Position numbers and translations under genes: made by a program. Of a DNA stretch of 64,000 bases, positions 9,727-18,850 are shown one piece after another; position 1 is the first letter of the stretch, and each line of letters begins with the position of its first letter. The notes under the pieces were generated by a model. The model saw only the letters and a program-made list of their open reading frames with translations, was not told the origin of the DNA and searched no databases. Source of the stretch: Bacillota bacterium (GTDB taxonomy: Bacteria; Bacillota; Clostridia; Acetivibrionales; DSM-1351). The DNA lies in contig JAEYHZ010000044.1 in NCBI GenBank assembly GCA_023409265.1, forward strand, positions 1-64,000, given 5' to 3'.

Positions 9727-10569
9727 TTATTGTGTGGTTCTGACCTTCCCGGGGGATTCACCATATTTTTCTCTGAAAAGGTGATAGAAGTGGCTTAAAT
9801 TTTCAAATCCTGCCTCCAGGGCCACATCAAGAATATCCATATTGGTGGTAATAAGGATATTCCTGGCATAGTTAAGCTTGAGATTATTGATGTAGGCAGT
9901 AGGCGTTGTATTCAGATATTGCCTGAAGGTTCGATTAAGGTGTCCGGTACTTTTCTGTGATATGAGGAATAATTTATCAAGGCCGGCGGTAAAATTCTCT
10001 TTCTTTTGCATCTGAAAAAGAACAAGATCAAACCAGTCAGGAATTGCCTTGTTTTTATCGTTTTTATAATCTATAAACAGATAAGTAAGTGCATCAATCA
10101 AAAAACTTTTACCCAATATTTTTGCCTTATCCTCATCTATTGAGGTATACAAATTAATCTGTTCTCCTTTGCCGAGGAGTGACTCCATGTCTTCAGAGGG
10201 CAGAACTATATATGGAGGGAGTTCCAGAGTCTTTAGTTTAAGAGAAAAATACTGATCCCCAAGAAAATCAAAACATTCCTCAACCAGTTCTTTGTAGAAA
10301 TTTACATTCATAAACTGACAGTCCATATTGTTGTAATAAGTGTAGCCATGAGCATCTTCAGGGCGAATAAATACAAGTGTACCTGTTCCCAACAGCTGCT
10401 CCCGGCTATTAACCCGATGTATGCATTTTCCCGATGTTATTATAAAAATCTCATAATAGTCATGATAATGCAGTGGATAGGCATGTTTAATCGAAGTTAC
10501 AACGTGACAGTTTGCCTGGACTTTGGGATTAATCAGGGATTCTGCCGTAAGCATAGTCTCATTCATCAT
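9727..10569 (-). CDS. AraC-family transcriptional regulator (cupin sensor)
   Basis: A 280-residue regulator. The N-terminal cupin-like sugar-sensing region contains the HYHDYYEIFIITSG strand with metal-type histidines (about 32-46). The C-terminal double helix-turn-helix (about 185-278) has DVALEAGFENLSHFYHLF, the typical second AraC helix pair. A GGGAG site sits eight bases before the first of two adjacent ATGs. It is transcribed away from the GH2 beta-mannosidase gene across a 208-bp shared spacer, the usual layout for a local activator, so it probably controls that gene. The effector is unknown. Confidence 0.88.
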   Translation of the reverse strand: MMNETMLTAESLINPKVQANCHVVTSIKHAYPLHYHDYYEIFIITSGKCIHRVNSREQLLGTGTLVFIRPEDAHGYTYYNNMDCQFMNVNFYKELVEECFDFLGDQYFSLKLKTLELPPYIVLPSEDMESLLGKGEQINLYTSIDEDKAKILGKSFLIDALTYLFIDYKNDKNKAIPDWFDLVLFQMQKKENFTAGLDKLFLISQKSTGHLNRTFRQYLNTTPTAYINNLKLNYARNILITTNMDILDVALEAGFENLSHFYHLFREKYGESPGKVRTTQ

Positions 10570-10633
10570 GTTATCTCCCGGGATTTATTGATTTCTTGAC
10601 CGAGCCTGAAATATTTTTGTTCTTCTGGATGTC

Positions 10634-10642
10634 ATTATACCA
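10634..10642 (-). promoter_or_regulatory. Extended -10 promoter of the AraC gene
   Basis: On the minus strand the sequence reads TGGTATAAT, an extended -10 (TGnTATAAT), 65 bp upstream of the AraC start. No good -35 is visible, which is normal for extended -10 promoters. A separate TATAAT at 10713-10718 on the plus strand may serve the beta-mannosidase gene. Confidence 0.5.
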
Positions 10643-10777
10643 CAAAAGCATGCAGAAACTCTACAAGACATTAAGTGCTGAAAGTGCTAATATCAGTATA
10701 GTTTAATGCTATTATAATTTTTGCTGCTGAAAATTAAGTTTAAATAGCACAAATAAGGTTCAGTCTGGAGGCGTGGT

Positions 10778-13243
10778 ATGATTATATTAGATCTTAATGG
10801 CACATGGCAGATGAAAAGGACGGATGAGGAGAATTGGTTAAATGCAGTTGTCCCGGGTTCGGTGTATAACGATCTGCTGCAAGCAGGAAAAATGCAAGAC
10901 CCATTTTTCAGAGACAATGAGTATGAGATACGAGATTTGTGTAAATTTGACTATGAGTACAAAAAGACATTTTACTTAGATGAAAGTGCTCTCGACCACG
11001 ATAAGCTGATATTGCTCTGTGAAGGCCTGGATACACTGTGTGAGGTATTTATCAACGGTAAAAGCGTTCTAAGTGCTGATAATATGCACAGGACATATGA
11101 GGTTGATATAAAAAGCTGTCTTTTGACAGGAGAAAATATTATCCATGTGGTGATAAGTTCTCCAATAGATTATTGTCTGAAAAAGGATAGTGAGCAGTAT
11201 CTTTGCAGCTGCGCAGATGCCATACCGGGTATATCACATATCAGAAAAGGCCACAGTATGTTTGGCTGGGATTGGGGTCCACAGCTTCCGGATATGGGAA
11301 TATGGAGAAGCATTTCAATCCAGGGTTATGATATGGCAAGATTGGACGATATTTATGTTACACAAATACATCATGACAACAAGGTAAGCCTTGATGCAAG
11401 ATTACGTATAGAGAACTGGAGTAATGAGGGTACAGGTATAGAGATTACCATTGAAACTCCAAATGGTGAGATGATTAAAGAAACTGCAGACATTACTGCA
11501 TCTGAACAACACGTAATTATAGATATTGCCGACCCTTTGCTGTGGTGGCCCAACAATTACGGCGGACAACCCCTATACAAAATGAGTTTTAAATTATCCT
11601 GCAAGGGAAAAGCTATTGATCATAAAGCTATGAAAATAGGATTAAGAACTATAACTTTAAACCGTCAGGAAGATAATTGGGGAGAGTCCTGCGAGTTTGT
11701 TGTAAACGGTAAAAAGATTTTTTCTATGGGCGGTGACTATATACCTGAAGATAATATCCTGGCTAGGTGCAGCAGAGAAAGATCTGAAAAGCTGGTTAAG
11801 AGCTGCGTAGAAGCAAACTTTAACACCATACGTGTTTGGGGCGGCGGTTATTATCCTGATGACTATTTTTACGATTTATGTGATGAATATGGCCTTATAA
11901 TCTGGCAGGATCATTTATTTGCCTGCGGAGTGTATGATTTTAGCGATGAGTTTAAGGAAAACATTACATATGAAATAAAAGATAATATGAAAAGACTTCG
12001 CCACCACGCTTCACTTGGTCTTTGGTGCGGGAATAATGAGTTGGAACTGGCATGGAACGAATGGGGATGGGAACGTTTTGGAGAAAAGTTGAAGAAGGAT
12101 TATCTGAGACAATTTGAAGAGCATATGCCTGAAATAGCAAAAGAGGTGGATCCCAATACTTCATATCTGATGGCATCTCCAACATCAAAGGGAGGATTTG
12201 CTGATCCTAACAGCCAGAATATCGGAGATATGCACTATTGGGACGTATGGCACGGAAGAAAGCCAATTACAGAATACAGAACCCTTTATCCAAGGTTTAT
12301 GTCAGAGTTCGGGCTGCAGTCATTCCCTTGTCTGAAAACAGTTGAAACCTTTACGCTGCCTGAAGATAGAAATATATTCTCATATGTTATGGAGTCCCAC
12401 CAAAAGAACGGTACCGGCAATGAGAAAATTCTTTATTACATTAGTGAATATTTCAAGTATCCAAAGGATTTTGATTCTCTGCTTTACGCATCACAGCTTA
12501 TACAGGCAGAAGGCCTGCGCTACGGAGTTGAACACTGGAGAAGAAATCGCGGACGCTGTATGGGAGCCATATACTGGCAGCTGAATGACTGTTGGCCGGT
12601 TGCTTCCTGGGCGAGTATTGATTATTTCGGCAGGTGGAAGGCAGCCCATTATGAAGCAAGAAGGTTTTTTGCACCAATTATGGCTTCAGCAGAAGAGGAA
12701 GGCACCAAAGTTTCACTGCATGTAACAAATGAGACCCTTGAAAACTTTAATGGAAAGCTGATGTGGAGACTTATGGACCATAAGTCAAATGTTATTCTGG
12801 AAAATACCATTGAGGCTGTCATGGAACCGCTGTCTACAGGAGAACTTGAAAGCCTTGATTTTAGTAATTACCTGGATACAAAGCAGAAAATGAGAGAAAC
12901 TTACCTGGAGTTTATACTGTTTGATGAAAATAAGGTATTGGGACATGGAACTGCCCTTTTTGTAAAGCCAAAGCATTTTAATTTACAGAAGCCTGAAATT
13001 ACGTTAAACATTTCCGAAGAAGAGGACAGATTTCTAATAGATATACGCAGTAAGGCTTTTGCACGATTTGTTGAGCTGGATCTGAGGGATGCCGATGCAA
13101 TATTCAGTGACAATATATTTGATTTATCAGCCGGGGCTGTAAAGAAGGTTGTTCTGAAAAAGGAGAATATGTCTACGAGATTAACTCTTGAGGAATTAAG
13201 GAAACAAATAAAAGTACGCAGCCTTTATGACACCTATGAGTAA
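10778..13243 (+). CDS. GH2 beta-mannosidase, cytoplasmic
   Basis: An 821-residue GH2 enzyme of the mannosylglycoprotein/beta-mannosidase group. It opens with the sugar-binding domain (LNGTWQMKR, then VPGSVYNDLL), continues with the Ig-like domain and the TIM barrel. The acid/base is E421 in WCGNNE and the nucleophile is E510 in MSEFG. There is no signal peptide, so it acts on imported manno-oligosaccharides or glycan stubs and releases mannose from non-reducing ends. Full family length. GGAGG is placed about six bases before the ATG. It is divergent from an AraC regulator and ends at a bidirectional terminator. Beta-glucuronidase or beta-galactosidase is less likely given the N-terminal and GNNE motifs. 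Confidence 0.92.
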   Translation: MIILDLNGTWQMKRTDEENWLNAVVPGSVYNDLLQAGKMQDPFFRDNEYEIRDLCKFDYEYKKTFYLDESALDHDKLILLCEGLDTLCEVFINGKSVLSADNMHRTYEVDIKSCLLTGENIIHVVISSPIDYCLKKDSEQYLCSCADAIPGISHIRKGHSMFGWDWGPQLPDMGIWRSISIQGYDMARLDDIYVTQIHHDNKVSLDARLRIENWSNEGTGIEITIETPNGEMIKETADITASEQHVIIDIADPLLWWPNNYGGQPLYKMSFKLSCKGKAIDHKAMKIGLRTITLNRQEDNWGESCEFVVNGKKIFSMGGDYIPEDNILARCSRERSEKLVKSCVEANFNTIRVWGGGYYPDDYFYDLCDEYGLIIWQDHLFACGVYDFSDEFKENITYEIKDNMKRLRHHASLGLWCGNNELELAWNEWGWERFGEKLKKDYLRQFEEHMPEIAKEVDPNTSYLMASPTSKGGFADPNSQNIGDMHYWDVWHGRKPITEYRTLYPRFMSEFGLQSFPCLKTVETFTLPEDRNIFSYVMESHQKNGTGNEKILYYISEYFKYPKDFDSLLYASQLIQAEGLRYGVEHWRRNRGRCMGAIYWQLNDCWPVASWASIDYFGRWKAAHYEARRFFAPIMASAEEEGTKVSLHVTNETLENFNGKLMWRLMDHKSNVILENTIEAVMEPLSTGELESLDFSNYLDTKQKMRETYLEFILFDENKVLGHGTALFVKPKHFNLQKPEITLNISEEEDRFLIDIRSKAFARFVELDLRDADAIFSDNIFDLSAGAVKKVVLKKENMSTRLTLEELRKQIKVRSLYDTYE

Positions 13244-13251
13244 TTAATAAG

Positions 13252-13297
13252 TTGAAAAAAAGGGAGAAAAGATGCATCGCATCTTATCTCCCTTTTT
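13252..13297. terminator. Bidirectional terminator between beta-mannosidase and sensor kinase genes
   Basis: AAAAAGGGAGAAAAGATGC pairs with GCATCTTATCTCCCTTTTT around a 3-base turn, with A-tract and T-tract on either side. It serves two convergent genes. Confidence 0.88.
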
Positions 13298-13304
13298 AGT
13301 AAAG

Positions 13305-15107
13305 TCATTGTTTAGCAGGAATCCGGACTTCAACAGTTGTACCCTTGCCGTATTCGCTTTTGTAGGTTAATCCGTATTTGTCTCCGTAAAACAGCTTAAG
13401 CCGGTCGTTTATGTTTTTTATGCCATAACTGCTGCCGGAGGAACTACTCATTGCTCCCTGGGTTATTTGATCAAGTTTATCCTGTGGGATGCCTATTCCG
13501 TCATCATTTACCCATAAGATTATATCATCATTATCAATACTTCCACTAATGACTATAGCCCCTTCCTTGGTTTCTTTTCCCTGGATTCCGTGGATAATTG
13601 CATTTTCAACTATAGGCTGAAGTGTTATTTTAAGAATTTCGAATTCTTTTATGTAATCATCCAAATCAATTATAAAATTAATCTTATTATTGAAACGGAT
13701 ATTTTGAATGTCAACAAAGAATGATACATGGTACAGCTCGTCCTCGATTTTTACCAGTTCTTTGCCCTTACTCAGGCTTAGTTTATAGAATTTGGCCAGG
13801 GACTTTACCGAGGCTTCGATTTCATTGTATTTATTTTCCTGGGACAGGCATACTACCATATCCAGAGTGTTATAAAGAAAATGAGGATTTATTTGCGCCT
13901 GCAAGATCCTGAGCTCTGAATTTTTTACCTCCTGTCCCATTTTGTATTGGTCCTCTAATAGCAATTTGATACGGGAAAGCATAAAGTTGTAGTTTTCAAT
14001 AAGCTCACCTATTTCATCCTTATCATAGGTCTGAGTAATGGGAGACAGGTTGCCGGTCTGAATATTTCTCATCTTATATATAAGCTGTGATATACGGCCC
14101 GTTATGCTTGTAGATAACAGCGCAGCAAGAAGATAAGCTATTGTTGCGATAATAAAAACCTGAAAAACAGACTGATTTCTTAATTTCAAAGTCTCCGAAA
14201 ATACTTCCTTGTAAGGGATAACTGTCACCATATACCAATTGGTGCCATTTATAAGCTTGCTGTGGAAAAATACTTTTTCACTGTTTATTTCTGTGGAACT
14301 CCAGCCTTGCGAATTAGATGCATTACTTACTGAAATATTATCAAGTTTAAAGGTGTCAATAGACCGGTTATCGGATGCCATGACAATATTGCCGTCAGCG
14401 CTTTGAATATAAGTGATAGAGTTTTGAACAGTATTTGCATTTTTAATAATCTCGGCTATTTGATTTTTAGAAATGTCTATACGAAGGAGCGCAATAATCT
14501 CCAGGTAATTGCTGCTGCTTCTCAAAAAACTCACAGCTGATACAGTATTTTCATAAGGTTGATCATCAGTTTCAAAATATACAGGAGGACACCAGAGAAT
14601 CCTTTTGCCACTGTCCATCAGCTTTTTATACCATATACTGTTCTGAATTTCTTTAATGTTAATCAGGGGAGAGGTTTTGACATTGCTGGAATTCGCATAT
14701 ATCAGACCATCCTTAACATAAAGACGGATTTTGTCCACTACTGACTTATCCTCAAGATTATGAAGAAATGTGGTCATATGATTCATATCGTCCATTTGCT
14801 GAAATATATTGGTATCAGCATTACTTATATTTGCAATTTCGTTAATTGTATCATCCTGGACCACCACGTCCATTGTATTTTTGACCTTAAGAAGCTTATC
14901 TGAAATAAAGGAATATGTCTGACTATAGCTCTTATCGGCAGAAAACAGTGCCTTGTTTTGTAAAATTTCGGAGAAGGTGGTGTACGTTATAAAAGAGTAT
15001 AAAAACAGGGGAATTACTATCAGAACTATGTATGAAATCAGGAGCTTCTGCCTCAGCTTTAGATTTATAAAATACTGATAAAGCCTCCTTCTTAATTTAT
15101 TCTTCAT
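13305..15107 (-). CDS. YesM-type sensor histidine kinase, module 1
   Basis: A 600-residue membrane kinase. Parts: membrane segment near 20-42 (KLLISYIVLIVIPLFLYSF), a large extracellular Cache-like sensor (about 45-285), a second membrane segment (about 290-312), HAMP, then the LytS/YesM-type kinase core with phosphorylated H409 in NPHFLYN, N box QPIVENAIIHG and DDGIGI. I chose the ATG at 15107 because AAGGAG precedes it. A longer open frame from 15206 would bury the start 110 bases inside the response-regulator gene and lacks a ribosome site. The start overlaps the upstream regulator gene by 11 bases, so the two are translationally coupled. It probably senses an extracellular sugar, perhaps with the binding protein at 18851. 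Confidence 0.92.
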   Translation of the reverse strand: MKNKLRRRLYQYFINLKLRQKLLISYIVLIVIPLFLYSFITYTTFSEILQNKALFSADKSYSQTYSFISDKLLKVKNTMDVVVQDDTINEIANISNADTNIFQQMDDMNHMTTFLHNLEDKSVVDKIRLYVKDGLIYANSSNVKTSPLINIKEIQNSIWYKKLMDSGKRILWCPPVYFETDDQPYENTVSAVSFLRSSSNYLEIIALLRIDISKNQIAEIIKNANTVQNSITYIQSADGNIVMASDNRSIDTFKLDNISVSNASNSQGWSSTEINSEKVFFHSKLINGTNWYMVTVIPYKEVFSETLKLRNQSVFQVFIIATIAYLLAALLSTSITGRISQLIYKMRNIQTGNLSPITQTYDKDEIGELIENYNFMLSRIKLLLEDQYKMGQEVKNSELRILQAQINPHFLYNTLDMVVCLSQENKYNEIEASVKSLAKFYKLSLSKGKELVKIEDELYHVSFFVDIQNIRFNNKINFIIDLDDYIKEFEILKITLQPIVENAIIHGIQGKETKEGAIVISGSIDNDDIILWVNDDGIGIPQDKLDQITQGAMSSSSGSSYGIKNINDRLKLFYGDKYGLTYKSEYGKGTTVEVRIPAKQ

Positions 15108-16686
15108 TAAGATGCATCTCCTTATACTCTGATGGAGTAAACCCGGTTTTTTTCTTAAATACTTTTGCAAAGTACTGACTGTCGCCGATGCCGATACTTT
15201 CTGCAACTTCAGAGATTGTACAGCTTTTTTGCTTTAGAAGATCACGGGCTTTTTCCATTCTGTAATCAGTTATGTACTGATTTATTGTATCGCCGGTTTC
15301 CTGTTTGAAAATTGAGCACATATAGGCAAGGCTTAAAAAATTATGTTCACTTATCATTTTCACAGACAGTTCATTATTGGTGTAATTTTGTTCTATAAAA
15401 CGCTTGATTTGCAGAATCTTGCTCTTACTGTCCCTTTTTTCTTTCCGGCATTGGAAAAAGAATTCTAATTTTCTTATGCAGAAATCTTCAACCTCATTAA
15501 GAGTATGGAAGCTGCTCAAGCTTTGCAATAACTGGTTCCGGCTGTCTCGCTCAACATATGTTTCCAAGCCCAGCTCATTCGCCAAGTCATAAAGCTGAAC
15601 TATAAATCTATAGAAATACTCTTTTATATTGTTGGGCAGGGTATTGGTATGCTTCCTCAGTTCCAGGGCCAATTTTTTTATGTATGTGAGTACTTTGTCC
15701 ATGCCATCTTTTAAAATCCATCCCTTCATATCTTCAAGAACGGCCTCAGAAAAGATGTACGGAGTATGGCTGCTTTCAGAATAAAAGAGAATGGTTTTGT
15801 ATCCGGTAAAAAAGCCTTTTTGTAAGGATAGAACAGCCGTAGCATATGATTGCGGTACATTTGCAATACCCGTGACCTGTTTACCTACACCTACGAAAAA
15901 GTCAATATTTTGTAAAACAGCTTCAAGATTTTTCAAATAAAGCCCAATGTATTCCTCTGTAAGAAGAGGCTTTTTCTCAGGGGGACATCCTATATGAATA
16001 AGGATATATTCATTATCCTTTATGGCGGAAACTCCTGTTAACCCGTTGGAGGTCAATATTTCGCTTATACTGGCTATGGCATTCTCCATGGAGGAGTAAA
16101 ACCCGAAAGGTGTCAGACTGTCTTTGGCTATTATCTGTATTAGAATGGTTAAATAGTTCCAGCCGGGCTGAATTCCCATTAAGGTATAGTCAAATTCTTC
16201 CTTGCTGAGCTTATAGGGGCTGATCAAATTTATTGCCAACTCGCTTCTGAGCAGAGAAAAGTTCCTCGCAAGTTTTTCATTTGTAACAGCATTCTTACGG
16301 TTCTTGAGGTCGTCAATTAAGAGCTGAACAGCATCGTTTATTGCATTTTTAAGTTCACTGTAATCAATGGGTTTTTCAATATAACTTAAGGCCCGTAAAT
16401 GAATGGCAGATTTAAGATATTCTTTGTCTGAATAGCCGCTCATAAAGATTATTTTAGTATCCGGCAAGGATTCACGGAGTTTATAGGCCATCTCAATACC
16501 GTCCATTCTGGGCATTCTGACATCGGTGAGTACAATATCAGGTCGATACCAGGCAGCCGTTTCAAGTGCATTGATTCCATCATCAGATTGTTCAATAAAT
16601 GAAATGTTCAAATCCATCTTAGTAATGTTGCGAATCAGACTTTCTCTGGAGGTGATTTCATCATCTACCACAAGTAATTTAACCAA
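15097..16686 (-). CDS. YesN-type response regulator with AraC DNA-binding domain, module 1
   Basis: A 529-residue regulator. The receiver domain (1-120) has the acidic pair D8/D9, phospho-acceptor D55 in LTDVRMPRMDG and the conserved lysine in YIEKP. A long middle region (about 130-420) of the YesN type follows, then a C-terminal AraC double helix-turn-helix (about 430-525, ISEVAESIGIGDSQYFAKVF). The start is TTG with GGGAGAG about six bases upstream. It is first gene of a two-gene operon with the kinase, and divergent from the permease-permease-binding protein genes at 16906-20473, its likely targets. Confidence 0.92.
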   Translation of the reverse strand: MVKLLVVDDEITSRESLIRNITKMDLNISFIEQSDDGINALETAAWYRPDIVLTDVRMPRMDGIEMAYKLRESLPDTKIIFMSGYSDKEYLKSAIHLRALSYIEKPIDYSELKNAINDAVQLLIDDLKNRKNAVTNEKLARNFSLLRSELAINLISPYKLSKEEFDYTLMGIQPGWNYLTILIQIIAKDSLTPFGFYSSMENAIASISEILTSNGLTGVSAIKDNEYILIHIGCPPEKKPLLTEEYIGLYLKNLEAVLQNIDFFVGVGKQVTGIANVPQSYATAVLSLQKGFFTGYKTILFYSESSHTPYIFSEAVLEDMKGWILKDGMDKVLTYIKKLALELRKHTNTLPNNIKEYFYRFIVQLYDLANELGLETYVERDSRNQLLQSLSSFHTLNEVEDFCIRKLEFFFQCRKEKRDSKSKILQIKRFIEQNYTNNELSVKMISEHNFLSLAYMCSIFKQETGDTINQYITDYRMEKARDLLKQKSCTISEVAESIGIGDSQYFAKVFKKKTGFTPSEYKEMHLNEE

Positions 16687-16838
16687 TTGAATCTCTCCCG
16701 AAAAGTAAAAAGTTCGATGTTTTCTTCATTATATGAAATGCGGAAATCCTAGTCAATAGATATGGAGTTCATAAGAGCAGTACAGAAAGATTTTACACAA
16801 AAACAAAAAAATCCTCCATTATTGCTGAAAAAACAGGG

Positions 16839-16847
16839 TGCTATAAT
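16839..16847 (+). promoter_or_regulatory. Extended -10 promoter of transporter operon 1
   Basis: TGCTATAAT is an extended -10 located 59 bases before the first permease start. No consensus -35 is present at 17 bp (TTATTG at 16819), which fits an activator-dependent promoter controlled by the divergent response regulator. Confidence 0.5.
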
Positions 16848-16905
16848 GCAGATATAAATGACAGCTGTGATATTTAACTAATAATTCAACAGGGTGGAAT
16901 GATAA

Positions 16906-17832
16906 ATGAGAAGCAGCAGCAAATCCTTTATTTTTAAGTTAAGGGAATATAAGACACTATTAATTATGTTGTCACCGGCAATTCTTTTCTTTGTAATTTT
17001 CAGTTACATACCTATGTTTGGGGTGGTTATAGCTTTTCAGAGATATACTTTTGACGGAGGAATATTTCATAGCCCATGGATTGGTTTGGAGAACTTCAAG
17101 TTTCTGTTTATGGGCGGAGATATTTTGAATGTAACTAAAAACACATTACTATATAACATTCTTTTTATTATTGTTAATAATCTGCTTGAGATTACCTGTG
17201 CCATCATACTGGCAGAATTAACAGGCAGATATTTCAAAAGGATTACCCAGTCAATGATGTTTCTGCCTTATTTCATATCCTGGGTGGTTGTAGGTGCTTT
17301 TACTTATAATGTTCTTAATTATGAGTCCGGTTCCTTTAATACGCTGATGAAAGCTATTAATATACAGCCTGTCGACTTCTATAATAATCCCGGAATATGG
17401 ATATTGATAATTGTTCTTGTATGCGCCTGGAAGAGCTTTGGCTACGGTACAATTATATATCTGTCAGCTGTAATGGGTATTGACGGGGAAATGTACGATG
17501 CGGCTGAAATAGACGGAGCAAATATTTTTCAGAGAATCAGGCACATAACCTTGCCCAGTCTTATACCCACAGTCGTAATACTGGTATTGCTTTCAATGGG
17601 TAACATATTCCGCGGTGATTTCAGTATGTTTTATCAGGTCACAGGTAATAATCCTATGCTTTACCCATCAACCGATGTTATAGATACCTATGTTACCAGA
17701 TCACTTGTGACGTCGCCGGAATTCGGAATGACTGCTGCTGCAGGTTTATACCAGTCAGTTCTGTGCTTTGCAATAATCATGGTGTTTAATTTCCTGGTTA
17801 AAAAATATGACAAGGACTATTCGTTATTTTAG
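16906..17832 (+). CDS. Sugar ABC transporter permease, LplB-type, module 1
   Basis: A 308-residue inner-membrane permease with about six hydrophobic segments. It carries the EAA loop contacting the ATPase (AAEIDGANIFQRIRHITLP, about 205-223). N-terminal TLLIMLSPAILFFVIFSYIPMF is the first membrane span; PMFGVVIAFQ and SWVVVGAFTYN are typical of the LplB/YtcP-partner group that imports complex oligosaccharides. First gene of a three-gene operon with the second permease and a solute-binding lipoprotein. No ATPase lies nearby, so a shared MsmX-like ATPase is expected. GGTGGAA precedes the ATG. Confidence 0.9.
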   Translation: MRSSSKSFIFKLREYKTLLIMLSPAILFFVIFSYIPMFGVVIAFQRYTFDGGIFHSPWIGLENFKFLFMGGDILNVTKNTLLYNILFIIVNNLLEITCAIILAELTGRYFKRITQSMMFLPYFISWVVVGAFTYNVLNYESGSFNTLMKAINIQPVDFYNNPGIWILIIVLVCAWKSFGYGTIIYLSAVMGIDGEMYDAAEIDGANIFQRIRHITLPSLIPTVVILVLLSMGNIFRGDFSMFYQVTGNNPMLYPSTDVIDTYVTRSLVTSPEFGMTAAAGLYQSVLCFAIIMVFNFLVKKYDKDYSLF

Positions 17833-17847
17833 TTAGCTTAGAGCTTA

Positions 17848-17872
17848 TTTAGGATCTGAACGAGATTCTAAA
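17848..17872 (+). other. Intergenic hairpin between the two permease genes of module 1
   Basis: TTTAGGATCT pairs with AGATTCTAAA over 10 bp (one G-T pair) around a GAACG loop. There is no T-tract, so it is more likely an mRNA stability or processing structure than a terminator. Confidence 0.6.
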
Positions 17873-17909
17873 CATGCTATTAACAAAAATCAAACTTGGA
17901 GTGATAACA

Positions 17910-18797
17910 GTGAGTTCAAAAAGTACAAGTAACAGAGTTTTCAACGCTTTGGGGTATACGCTCATATCAATGCTTGCATTATTGTCGGTAGTACCTTTCA
18001 TAATGATAATATCCAGTTCTGTAACAGCCGAAAGGTCCATCCTGAAGTATGGATATTCCTTGATTCCTAAAGAGCTTTCATTGCAGGCTTATGCAAAAAT
18101 TTTCGGTTTTCCGGATGATGTATTCAGAGCCTATGGAATGACTATATACAATACCGCTGTAGGAACAGCTGCCGGACTCCTTCTGACAGCCATGACAGCC
18201 TATGTGTTATCCAGAAAAGATTTTGCATGGCGAAACAAGTTTTCATTTTTCTTTTATTTTACAACCTTGTTCAGCGGCGGGATCGTGCCCTGGTACATAC
18301 TGTGCGTAAGATACCTGCATTTCAAGGATATGCCCTTTATTTCACAGGTGGCTCCATACCTGATATCAGTATTTAATCTCATTATTATTAAGAGCTTTAT
18401 GCAGGCCATTCCTGAAGCTATAACCGAGTCAGCAAAAATCGATGGAGCAGGGGACTTCAGGATATTTATTCAGCTTATTTTTCCGCTTTCAAAACCGGTT
18501 TTAGCATCCATAGCACTGTTTATTGCAATAGGATATTGGAACGACTGGTATTTAAGCTTTATGTTTGTACAGAAGAGCACTTACTTCTCTTTACAGTTTT
18601 ATTTGTACAAGATACTCAGTGCTGCGGAGGCCTTGAACCGTATACAGAGCCTTTCCGGTAATTACGTGGGAGAAATGCCCAAGGAAAACGTTAAAATGGC
18701 TATGGCGGTTATAGCAACAGGCCCGATAGTATTACTCTATCCATTTTTGCAGAAATATTTTGTAAAAGGTTTGACAATAGGAGCTGTAAAAGGATAA
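17910..18797 (+). CDS. Sugar ABC transporter permease, LplC/YtcP-type, module 1
   Basis: A 295-residue permease, partner of the previous gene, with about six membrane spans and the EAA loop ESAKIDGAGDFRIFIQLIF. The segment YFTTLFSGGIVPWYILCVRY is typical of the LplC/YtcP family, and the end VKGLTIGAVKG is the usual family C-terminus. I chose the GTG at 17910 because GGAG lies eight bases before it. The upstream ATG at 17874 has no ribosome site and falls just after an intergenic hairpin. Confidence 0.9.
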   Translation: MSSKSTSNRVFNALGYTLISMLALLSVVPFIMIISSSVTAERSILKYGYSLIPKELSLQAYAKIFGFPDDVFRAYGMTIYNTAVGTAAGLLLTAMTAYVLSRKDFAWRNKFSFFFYFTTLFSGGIVPWYILCVRYLHFKDMPFISQVAPYLISVFNLIIIKSFMQAIPEAITESAKIDGAGDFRIFIQLIFPLSKPVLASIALFIAIGYWNDWYLSFMFVQKSTYFSLQFYLYKILSAAEALNRIQSLSGNYVGEMPKENVKMAMAVIATGPIVLLYPFLQKYFVKGLTIGAVKG

Positions 18798-18850
18798 TTC
18801 CGAGAAATCGGTTATCAGTATATAATATAATTTGAATGGGGGAATAGAAA

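Noticed and set aside
15108..15206. N-terminal extension of the module-1 kinase
   Set aside because: Would overlap the response regulator by 110 bases and lacks a ribosome site, whereas ATG 15107 has AAGGAG and a typical YesM start.
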